Shown here in pieces: positions 37,101 through 49,100 of a stretch of DNA of 64,000 bases. Below the pieces are notes generated by a model. The model was not told where the DNA came from and searched no databases. It worked only from the letters and a program-made list of their open reading frames with translations. Origin of the DNA: Heliocidaris tuberculata (taxonomy: Eukaryota > Echinodermata > Echinoidea > Camarodonta > Echinometridae); assembly GCA_025618425.1 (NCBI GenBank), contig CM046832.1:19459917-19523916 (forward strand). Reading direction: 5' to 3'. Positions within the stretch are counted from its first letter, which is position 1. Each line of letters opens with the position of its first letter. A program made the position numbers and the translations under genes.

Positions 37101-40100
37101 GTCCGCCAGCTAATGGGAAGAACAGGAAGAACAGCTAGAAAGCAACATAGTTTTCATGTAAACAGAAATTTGTATTATCATACTGAAATAAGTAAAGAAA
37201 AAATAGAATGTCATTAACACTGTTTACATTTTCCTTTTACAGGAAGCACTTGGGGACCAAGTAGAGGAAACCAAAGGTAAGGCTATCTGTGCCCAGTCAA
37301 TAACTTTTAATCTTATGTTAGAGAATAGATAAAGTGTTTTAAAATTGAAGCACATTTCAATGGTAAGGGAGGGTTGTGCATTTAAATGCTAGGTTTGTAA
37401 TTGGCATGTTTCTGTGGCTTTTACAACAAGAAGAGAAAGATGGATGAGAACTCTAGATTGCTGGAAAGATGTTACGAACATTCAGCTACAAGTGCATGTG
37501 GTAGATATCCATGGTTTGGTGGATCATCATTTGAGTAGACGACAGGCAAGAATAGACAGAACTCTTTACAACTCTACATCAAACAACTACGTTTTGCCAA
37601 ATGAAATGTGAATGCTGTAACTGCCAAGGTGTACCTTTTCAATGAACAGAGAACCTTCAGCATGGATGTACAACAGCTCCAAGCTACACAGTCTTAATTT
37701 ATGGTGGGGTGAAAGTAGCAGAGGCTGCTTATGAAACAACCAGACATTTTGCTGTTCATCTTTATCTTCAGGAGTGCCCAATGCCAGGAATTTAAGGCCA
37801 TTTGGGTACAGCTTATTACACTTCTTACTTTTAAGGCTTCCCAACAAACTTGCCCATGTTGAGGTTAATTAGACTGACTGGATATATCGTAACTGCATGA
37901 TTATCATTCATCAAACTAAGATATCAACGATTGGCTGCGTTTATTTGCTGGACAGGTTATAGAAAGAACACGTCTCACATAAACAAAGCAAATGTGGTTT
38001 GTGTTCTTGTTTGATATCATCTTTCGGCAGATAACCAAAGTCTTCACAAGAAATGCAATCTGTTGGCACATTACTCTGATGTTCTAATGGTGTCTTCCAT
38101 GCCTTCTTGTATGTACATGCAAAGGCATGTCTCTTGCTGAAACTACGACATTGAGCTGTGACATCAACCAACGTTATACAGTTTTGGACAGAAATAAAGC
38201 TGATATGCCACTGATAAACAATATTAGGCCTTTATCTGCAAGCAGTGAACATGACAGTATTCAAGAGAACAAGACAATGCTGCTGTAATAAACACTTTAG
38301 ACCGATGTCTTCTCAGCATCATCGAATGACACAAGCCACAGTCCTAGCTTCAATTCTCCAGTATAAACCAATGAACATGGATATCCATACTAACCAAAGA
38401 CCACACTTTTCTCAGAAGTTAAGGCTTTTGGCACATGGAAGAGTGTCACTGTGACTGAACTTTGGACCGTTTTTATGCTCTACACAAAGCCACAGAAACA
38501 TTAACATTGCCAAGTTATTAGAAGTAAGCAAATTATATATCTTTTTAGTCTCATAGACAGGATATTTGTCTTTGTTTTTTTAAGTGTAATGTATTGCCTT
38601 TGCCATATAGGGAAGATGCTCCAGAAAGTGGTAAGTATTAAACTGCTCAGCATTTGACGAAGAGAGAAGAGGTGCAAGTCGACTGCAGATTTTCTGCTGT
38701 TTAATTTGTGGTTTCCTAATCATTTCAATGTTTTCAATCACTTTCCATGGCTATGAAATATCTACCCTCATGACCACATTTAGCAGCAAATGTTTTTGGG
38801 CTTGTATGCTCTACTTATGAAGATCACTTTGAAACCTCAGCTGCAACAGATAATTCCGGGTTAACACCAGTAGGACCCAAAGGCGGCGTTGATTCCAACA
38901 AGATCCAGTCGGAAAATGCTGATACATCCACAGAGAAGCAAGAAGTTGATAACGAGTCTCTAGTAGTCCATGTTGACGAGCCTTCACTCTTGGAGCTTGA
39001 AGCAGATCTAACCAAACCTGAAGGCAAAGCAACAGCTGAAGATTCTGCAGCAGACAGGCAGACCGATACAGGTGCACAGAAGGAATCGGTTCCTGGAAAG
39101 GAGAAATGGGAGTTTGAAAGCCAGGAGAAGAAAGATGAAGGAGATTCCACTGAGCAAGCTGGACAAGCTGTTAGTATCACAGATGAGGAGACAACTGGTG
39201 ATATCACTACTAGCAATGATGCATCTGGGGACAAGAAAGATTCCCAATCCCAAGCCTCCACAGATGCCCAGCGCAGAAGGTTTGTTGCCATCACATCATC
39301 CATTTCTTTCAAAGTAAGATTAGAGAAGCCCTGGATCTAAATTATTGGCCAACTCGTAGAGTTAAAGGCCAAGACTTATTACTAAGGAGGGCATATTGGA
39401 TCACTTTATTGTCAAGTTGATATTTCATACAATTATATATGAATTTCAAGCAATTCTTCACAAATCGGTTAACATGGATTTTACATGATGGTACAAATAA
39501 TGAATGCTTTTAGAAAATCAGAAGGATCATATCCAAACATAAGTTTTCATGTTACTTTCACTCCTGAAAACCCACTCTTCGCTATGTTGAGAAACCCACA
39601 ATGAGTGACATAGAGGTTATTGCCTCGTAACCTTGACATATCTGGAAGGCTTTATTATACAGTGTAGCAAATAGGAACCTAACATGAGATGCAACTTGTT
39701 TAGTGCTCATGGAACAGGTAGAATGTTGTACAAGATATACCAATTATGTACATGCATACTTTTCTTGTAGTATGTGTATGTATATAAATTTGTATCGAAT
39801 CGGCAAGAGTATGATCAGATAATGAAATTTTAGTATGTTTTTCGTCAATTTTGAATTTATAAATTTTTGCAATTTGGTGAAAGCAAAAAATTTGCTCTTC
39901 AAGAGAATATAGAAGTAGAACACTGAGCTGTCTATGGAAGATACCTCACAGGATTGGAAATTAACTGGTATGAGAAGCATTTGATAATTGTTCTTGTATA
40001 AAGATGTTTTTAAAACGACAGAAGATAGAAGATGGAAGATAGATTTCATATAGAGTGTAAAATATTTGCATGTTCCAGCTGGGCAATTGCCTAAAAGGTG

Positions 40101-43100
40101 TGAAGAGAAAATTGAATTGTAAGGATTTACACATTTGTAGTATACCAATATGCAGAGTTGCATGAATGTACATTTTCATTTGTATGTTGTGCATGTGTAT
40201 TGTGTCATGAAATGCATTTTTGGTACAGAAAAAAGTGGATGGAAGAAAATGTGTGAAAGAGTGATGGTACCTAACATTGATGCCCAAAATACAAATCGTG
40301 TTACGTTATGAGAAATGCTGTGATGTATAAGAAGAGATTTTAAAAAATGCTCTTGGCTATACTGCTTCTAACACCCGTTATGTACAATTTTTCTTTGCAG
40401 CTCCACTGGTTCAGGTACTGGCAAACCTGGTTCTGAGAAAGGTATGTGTCTTCTCTTTTTTTTTTTTAGCTTTTGTCCAAACATATGTGAAAATATGCTG
40501 TGCAGGTAAGAAAAAAGGTACAGTTCAGGACTTTTCGATTCCTTTGTGTTAGCAGGCATCGATTCACATGAGAATATATTATCCATGCATGAAGTACCAA
40601 TGACCACTCATGAAAAGGTCAGTATTTAAGAATATATTTGTCGCTTTCTCACCTACTGACCTTTACTTATTTGAGAGACTCTATGGTTTTAGAAGATTGA
40701 TATTGTTTGCTCTGCTCTCATGTTCAAGTGTATTTTCGCCCTGCATTTAGTGTTCATTATAGTCCTTTACTTTTGGCTATTATTCAGTGTAACTTTTAAG
40801 CATTCTTGTGGCCTTGTTGCATTGAAGTTATACCAATAGCTTTGATTTCAGGAGGTGTTATCTCACCATTTTACCCTCTTACTGAAGGGTCTTACCAAAA
40901 AAGTATATATTTTCTACGTCAGTCCAGCTTAAATAATTGTGCTCTTTGTTTCCATGTTCTTCACAAGCAAATATCCATGTCTGCTAGTCATTCAAATAGT
41001 AGTGTATGTATTTGACCAGTTCATGTTTGTTCCATAGAAATAAGCTACTTCCAATATTCACTTGCTGATGTTTGTTTTGTAGAGCGTCGTCCGGGTACTG
41101 GAAGGGTTGGAGGCCGTAACCTGTGGGTGTGTAACCTCTCCAAGACTACCCGTGCTGCCGATCTGAAAGCTGCCTTCAGCAAGTATGGAAAGGTGAGATA
41201 ATTGATAACTTATTGTCCAATGGGCAACTGGAACTTATTAATGTCAGCTGCACTGCAAAACTTACTCCATGCTTAATTCATTATCAACAAAATCTTTGTC
41301 ATTCAGGTTAATTCAATTTTTGTTTAATCTGTTGTCTATGTGGTGTCTGTCTTGTCATTGTTACTGGGGTATAACAATATTATAGTCTTGATTCTGAGCA
41401 TGCTGGTCAAGAGTACTGGAGATTACTAAAATGGATGGTCAGTTTGCTGTACATGTATAAAATAGTAACAATAATAAATTACTCAAGATAATATTCTGAT
41501 GTTAAGGAACTGTACATGATCAATTGATCGAATTTCAATCAAGGGTTACATTTTGCATTTTTCACATTCTTTCTTTGTTGCTTGTTGCAATGTTTCCTAT
41601 ATACTAAATATAAAGTAGAGATGTTCTGAATGCAATGCAAACTTCTTTTCATGGATGGTTTTAAAAGGGGTAGAGAAATTAAGCTGCAAATGCCTGTAAG
41701 CAGGGCTCCGCACTAACATTTTTCACAGGGGGTCTCAACTGAAATTTGTAGGGTCTGTATGCATGCGCACCTTATTTGAATTTTAAAAATTTTAGGGATC
41801 TGGAGTTGAACTTGGGGGCCCATGTGCTCTGCACCCGTTAATGTCGAGGTCTGCTGGAGGACACCTTGTTACAATGATCTCCTTTTCTTTCCTCTCAGGT
41901 TGCTGGTGCTAAGGTGGTGACCAATGCCCGTAGTCCAGGCACCTTGTGCTATGGTTTTGTGATGATGTCTGCTAGCTCTGAGGCTCAGAGGGCTATGAAC
42001 CATCTCCATCGCACTGAGCTTCATGGAAGAACTATCCACGTTGAATGGGTAAGAAATTGATTTTTTTGAAAACCTTAAAATTTGTCAGGTAAGCTTTTGT
42101 CTACTTCTGTGGACTTTCTCGAGCCAAGTGATCCTTTACACATTCGTCTCATGGCAGCAAACAACAAGGAACTGTATGAAGAATCACTTGGCTCGAGAAG
42201 GTTCACAGGAGTGGAAGTAAGCTTGCCTGGTAAAGGTTGGGAAAAGTTGAAACTACAAACTATATAGTTTGTGAAGTTTTTGATGTCTCTGAGGTCTTCT
42301 AATGTTATATGAAATACTGGGCCTGGATCCTGTTCCCCCATTCAGAAGAGTGGGACATCATCTAGTTTTTGCTTGTTTGTTTTTATGTCATCATTAAAGG
42401 AAAATGAAACCCCAAACTTGTATGCACTTTAACAGAAGCAGAAAATCTTAGAAGCCTATCACTGAAAGTTTGAGGAAAAACGGATAAAGAATAAAAAAGT
42501 TATGAAGATTTTAAAAACCTAATATTGCTAAATGAAATTGGCAACATACTCATTATGCTATTGAGATGTTGTGACGTTTTTGTGCTCTCTCTCTTTATAC
42601 GTAATAGATAAGAAAATTATCAGATTTCAGCTTTTAAACAAAGAAAATTGGATTATCAACATTGTGCTTGAAATATATTGTGAGCATTGAATTTAACACC
42701 ACCTATAATACAGAAATCAAATTTTCTAAGATATATTCAAGGAAAGTGGATTTTTACAACATTATTTGTATAAGGCATATGGAAAGTATAGCACATTTAC
42801 ATCACAGATCTCATTAGCATAATGAGGACATTGCCAATTTCAGATTTCCATTCATTTAGCGATTTTAGGATGTCAAATATAACTTTTTTATTAGTTGTCC
42901 GTTTTTCCTCAACCTTTTACTGATATTCTTTTTTGATATTTCTGCTTCTATTAAAATACATTTATTTTGGGGGTTTCATTCTCCTTTAACTGAATGAGGG
43001 GGACTGTGCATCCATTGGATGATTTCCCAAAGCAAATGAAAAAGTTGAACTTAGTATCTGTGTACACTATGCTAGAATATGTGATGGGAACTTCAAGAAC

Positions 43101-46100
43101 ACAAGATCAATATACAGTCAAACAGTGTTATAGCTAGGAACTTTTTAGAGGTGGTTCAAATTTCACTGACTTGACAAGCAACAAGTCGTTCCAAAGAGAT
43201 CGATGGTATGGCGACAGTACAGCTGTCAGAACAGCAGCTTCCGGTATACGCTACGTAAAACATGATATCTGTATGTACACTACCGTCTAAAAGTTTTGGC
43301 ATCGGGACGTCCCGTTTCCCGTACCGTTAACTCTTGAGCTTTACGGGAAGCGGGAGCTTCCCGAAACGCTAAGTTCGGTTCGCTCCCGATAGCGCACCGA
43401 TGGCTTCCCGCTAGCCTCCCGTTAGCCTCCCGTTAGCCTCTCGATAGCTTACCGTTGGCTTCCCGCGGTTTGCCAAACGTTTTCTCTCATCCATCGAGAC
43501 CGAACCGATAGCGCGCAACCTTTTCAAATACGCGCGCGCGTAACAATGGTGAGAAACCTCATATAACCGACCATATTGTTCTTCGATCTGTGATTATAGT
43601 GATCACAGTTCATCACACTCATGTTAGCTTGCACTATTCGATATGGTGCGTGATTTCCGCTGCATATATATCACACTGAATTTGTGTGTGTTTTTAAGGG
43701 AGAAATACACACGCTAATTCGGAAACTAATCGAATATGGGCTTCGATGGAGGGTTTGAATGTATCAAAGCTTGGCATTACGATGTTAATCGTTCACATCT
43801 CTCAGAAAAACTATCAGAGAAATAGCGTCATAAGTTACTGACAAACGAAGATTCATAGTGGTTGTGGCCCTCATGAATCCAAACTTCATAACTTTTGTAG
43901 GTTGCTAAACCTTCGAGAATAGTAAAACAGATAGCAGCCAGTTGTGCAAGTAATCGATAGCCTATACTGACAAAGCTTTCGTAGTTGTCTTGCCTGAAAG
44001 GCAAGTAAGCTATACATATTTTAATAACTACTAAATATAATACGTGTAATTAATTTAATGATCAATACATATATACCTCCATTCCTTCTAGCCCGTTTCT
44101 CTGATGAGATCGTTGACTGTTCGGAGCAACGTGATTGTGTTGGATTGGAAGCACTTTTTAAGAAGGTGATTTTCTCCGAGATTTCGTCTTCACATAAACA
44201 CCAGTCTTTGATGTGTAATGAGGATGAAATTAGCATTATAAACAGTAAAACACGGTGGCAAATTTTGTTTAATCGTTGCCGAGAATTTAGGCTACAGTAG
44301 GTTTGTGAAATTCTGAATATGTAGGAATGTATAGCATTTAGAAAAGTTCCCTCGGAGATCAAAGTTTCTAAACATGTACATCCGCCTGTATAAGTAATTG
44401 GTGTCCTTCATGGTATGGAATGGACAATGAATAATTAAATTCATTTCATTTTATTTATATCAGAATATTGTCGGAAGTCAATCCGATATCTGCTTGCGAA
44501 GAGACTCGAGGATTACTGGACGTGGTTATTGCGGCAATCACTACATGATTTTTGATAACCACACAATATTTTTCGTTTGGTCAAATAATGTACCGGTATA
44601 GTTATTTATAATATTGTGGAAATAATAACTAAACATCATAGAACTATCCGATCGAGTCATACTATTCAGGAGTTTTGTTTTGTTTGTTTCTCTTTTGTAT
44701 TATTTGGTTGTTACTTGTTCGTTTTCTTTCTTTTTTTTAATAGGCCTACTCATGTCCAAAACTAAATTGTAAAAATAGTTATCTTTTACATTATATGTTT
44801 CGGTTAAAAATTAAAAAGTCCTGCATTTGAATGGTATGGTCCATGTTTATGGTAAACGTAAACCCCCATTTTCAACTTGTGCGGTTTGAAGTATATTTAT
44901 TTCGGGAGATACGATGGAAATATAGTTATTATATGATATTATGAAACTGTGCTTGTACCCTATTATTGAATGACACTATATGCATGTTTTTCTAATGTCG
45001 GGAGCATGAAATATCCCAGTATACAATCTACGCCATGATATAATATATCCCGGTATTCGTGTTTTCCCCCAGTCGTTTACAGATATTTCTATCTTGTTGG
45101 CAAAACGGTGCATCTGTTGATCTTCGATCGACACTCATATCAATTCTTCAGTGATATATTTTGCCTTTTTAATTCCTCCGATTTAATTAGCTGGTCACGA
45201 TACAGAGCTCTTTATGTATTTCAGTTTTCTTTATTTATTAAAACCGAATATTATTTCCATTTAAAAGTGTGTATATAGGCCACTGATCTCTACGGGAAAA
45301 AAATCTTTCCGTAGAGATCAGTGTATATATGCCTATATCTATTCTTCTTCTCCAACAAACATGTAGGCTTATTGTTGATCGAAACTATCAGCATAAAGAA
45401 AACAGAGGCACTATTAAATTCTAAATTGCCCGAAACTACCTTTAGAAAATGTCATTTTGAATCTCTGAAGCTGCAACATTATTATATAACACGGGCACCT
45501 TTCATTTCGTTCTTTTACCAACATTATTTTGTAAGAATATGAAAATGCAGGGCGATACCAGTGGGCGTTTAAAAAAAAAGGTGCAACAAAAAGTAAGACG
45601 CCAACAAACATTAAGCCAATTCACTATAAATCGACTCCGAGTGTAATGCTTGCTTGGGGTGGGGGGGGGGGGGGGAGGTGGGGTGCCCTTCATTTCTTTA
45701 AATCTCCCAGTGAGATTGAGAGCCCAATCGAATACAGTGGAAAATCGTAATAAGGGCTCCGATATAACAAAGTAATTTTCATGATCCCAATGTCCTTGTT
45801 ATAGTGAGTTTCCACTGGAGTTGAAAGAGTGAAGCTCTCAAATATTTAATTCTTTACCGGGGAACTTTGGTTTGACAAGGGAACTAAAATTCTAAATTCG
45901 GTAGCAAAGTTAAACTAGGCAAGCAGGTTAAGAAATTCGAAGACAAAAAAGAGTGCTTCTGAATTGATCATAGTGACCCGAAACTGAAACTGAAGTCACC
46001 GAATACCTTAGTTCGCAGGGATAAAGCTTTCTCAGTCATAACGGGTAAAATAGCGTCTGAATTCTAAGACTGCACATGTTCAAGATATTGCGCAATGATC

Positions 46101-49100
46101 ATACGATCGAGTCCAAACGGGTATGTGTTGAGTTGATTGAGAGAGCATGCATTTGACTTGTTCATAGTTGCGAAGTACTCGTCGTACAACTTACTAAGGA
46201 GGTACTAGGCCTCCTTGGTCGTACGAAGTATGTTATACTGAAAATGCATCGAAAGACGAAAGGTAAGTAATTTCTGAACATGTTATGAGATAACTGTCCG
46301 AAAAAGTCGTTATATTGACATTCTGAGATGCCGATTAAAATTTGGGTAAAATCTCACTAAACAGAGTGCATGTTGCCAACCTTTCTTCGCATCACACGCT
46401 CTGACATGTGACGCTATCACTTTCAGCGGTAGTACGTCGACTTCATGCCATTTGATACAATACGGGTGGGCGGGGGTCTACTCTATATATTTTTCAATCG
46501 GACACAAAGACCTACTTGTAGATCTATTTTGCGACTACAAGTATACAATCATGTATAGAAACTAGACGATAACAATAATAATGGATCGATAATATTGCAC
46601 TGGTCATGGTCCTCATGGACTCGTGATGCTTTGCATCGGCTGTGATATTTTTTTAAACCCTAAAAATCCCCTTAAAATCTACAAAAATGTCACAACTCAC
46701 ATGGAAGTCCCCCAACCCCACCCCCCCCCCCCCCCCCCCCCCCCCCCGAAGAAAGGGCAAAGAAGTCGAGGCATGTATGCATTTTTTTTCTTGGCACTCA
46801 CAGACTAAGTTTTAATTCTCACTAAACGTGGGGAACTATCTCATGAAATGTTCAGACATTACTTGCCTTATACATGTAAATTGTGCTAAAGCAAGCTCTC
46901 TTACTAAAGTGTAACACATGAAATGAACATGGATCATGACTTGGTAAAAGATGGAATATTCATACAAAGCTGAAGACCTTGATGTTTTCTTGGTGGCCGC
47001 AGATTTGTTGGACTCATTTTTTTATTTTTTAAAAATTTATTTATTCATTTTATTTATTTTTTATATTTTATTTTTATTTTTATTTTTATTTTATTTTTAT
47101 TTATTTTTTTTTTTTTTTGGGGGGGTATGTGTTTTATTGAATCAAAACAATCATATCATTTACATATGATTACAAGGTGATAATGGATGGACTCAAATTT
47201 ATACATGCATTTCATTGTTACCCACTTATCCAGCCGGCTTCCTCATATTGCAGGGTCAGTCTTTGAGTCTCGGTAAAACTAAAAAACTAAAAAAAACTAA
47301 AAACGACAAACTGGAAGGCAAAAACTGAACAAAAATTCATCTCACACAACACTGCATCCACAGAATGAGACATGAAACAAAAATAAAAATTATATATTGA
47401 CAGAGTTAATCAATCAGAACATGTGTACTTGTAGATTGGACACACTTCAGAGTTCGAGACTTATTAGTAGACTTCAAATACAATTTCTTATATAAACTTA
47501 TCGTGCCCCCCCCAAAAAAAAAAAAATATTTTCACTCATAAACAGGGAGAAACAAACAGTATACAAACTAATAGATTTTGCATGAACATAAAAATCGGGA
47601 AATGGCTTCAATCAGGAGACTGAAGATTTCAAAAATCATTTTATCAATTACATTATTCTGGTAGTACATGTAAATGCTTTATTATCATAATAGTTAATAC
47701 CCGCTCGGAAAAAGGTAAGGCCCACTACGCAGAGAATTGGAAATTAAAACAATCTTGACTTGATTTAAAAGGAAGGAAAAACACCAAACAAATTTTATTG
47801 GAAAAAAATAAATACCACCGACGGGATATTGTGTTTAAAAATACATCTTTGAAGAATTTGTTATCACCTTCGCTTGAATAACATATGGGGATAATCATAA
47901 CCCCAAAGTTAGGGGCAGATGACCGGTAGATTGCGTCACGGTACGAGTCAAAATGAATTATCCATTGTGACTTCACAATAAATTATATTTGAAAGACCGC
48001 GCCGCGGTAGTTCTAAAATATCCATTATGACGTCACAATAGAGTTTAGTTTGCAATCGATAATCGGCGCCAGGCCAAGAAGGAGATGAGGCATTCGCGCA
48101 TACGCGTTACAGGCGCGCGCCTTCTCGATAGGCCATATATGGAAAGCTAGCTATGAAAAGCCTCAGCGGGAAGCTCCCGATAGCGTCTCGATGGCTTCCC
48201 GGTAGCTTACCGTTACCTTCCCGCTAGCCTCCCGTTAGCTTACCGATGGCTTCCCGTTATTTTTTGCAATGGGTACGGAACCGCGGGAAGCTCCCGCGGG
48301 AAGCTCCCGATCGGTCTATCGAGACCTTCCCTTCCCGTACCGAAGTGCCAAAACTTTTAGACGGTAGTGTACGTGCAAATTACGGACCGTAGTACAGTAT
48401 AGTGCGTAACAAAAGACAATAAAACTCGGCAAATCTTTAATAAATAATCATTTATTGTCAAATTGAAAGCATGATTCTCGTAAAATTGCAAATAAAACAC
48501 GATTAAAGATGGAAATATGAATGTAAGTACCACGTTTCTTCACAAACAGTTACGTTTAATGCAGTTTCTTATGTGAAATTAGTGCCGGTCGGGAGCAGTG
48601 TTTTTCACCTGGAGTGGTGGACGGAAATCCCCCGTGCTGGACGGGCCCGTCCACCGCCGACCACCTAGCTATAACACTGCAGTCAAATATGACTCAAGAC
48701 AGATTGGGTAGATGTGTGTTAATGAGATTGCTATTTGTAGAATCTAGTTGAATTTTCTGGAAGATGAGAATGTTCCTCAGCTTTAATTTCATTATTTTTC
48801 TACAATCGTTCATCCACCAAACAGGTATGTAATGTACTCACCGATTGATTGCATTCTTTGTTATTATCTCTTCAGGCTGGTAATGACCCTGTACCAGGAG
48901 GTAGGAAGCCGCCGCTGATCCCTCCATCCTTGCTACTAGCTGAGAAGGAGAAGGAGAAAGAGAGGGAGAAAGAGAAAGAGAAAGCTAAAGAAGAGGCCAA
49001 TGCTGCCAGTGTAGCAGTGAAGACTGAGAAAGAAGAGGAGAGCAAGCCTGTTAGTGTTGAAGAGAAGACTGGAGACACCAAGGACAAGAAGCCCCCTGCA

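Larger units (their letters stand above)
43278..48369. mobile_element. Tc1/mariner-type element, 5.1 kb, no transposase seen
   Basis: Identical 24-bp inverted termini beginning CACTACCGTCTAAAAGTTTT, each flanked by TA (43276-43277 and 48370-48371). Tc1-like ends and the TA target point to that superfamily (inference). Inside both ends are dense arrays of short motifs such as TCCCGTTAGCC, TCCCGATAGCG and TTCCCGCTAGCC, running in the same orientation at both ends. No DDE-type open frame was recognised. Smaller insertions inside are a pogo-like MITE (45735-45817) and a hairpin (45280-45322). Confidence 0.85.
43123..48679. mobile_element. Non-autonomous hAT element split by another element
   Basis: Exact 16-bp inverted ends CAGTGTTATAGCTAGG and CCTAGCTATAACACTG. 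The flanking 8-mer CAGTCAAA is identical on both sides (43115-43122 and 48680-48687), the hallmark of hAT integration. Without the inner element (43278-48369) it would be about 465 bp. It lies in SAFB intron 11. No hAT transposase is present. Confidence 0.88.

Noticed and set aside
37414..38171. Coding exons in SAFB intron 6
   Set aside because: Short open frames on both strands fall inside an inverted-repeat-bounded segment. None is in phase with SAFB, and none shows a known domain.
38611..38630. 20-bp version of SAFB exon 7 using the TATAG acceptor
   Set aside because: It puts exon 8 out of frame with an early stop. The 15-bp version from 38616 keeps the frame.
38990..39340. Extension of SAFB exon 8 to the TAA near 39340
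   Set aside because: The GTTTGT donor at 39280 joins in frame to exon 9 and leads on to the RRM; reading on would truncate the protein before the RRM.
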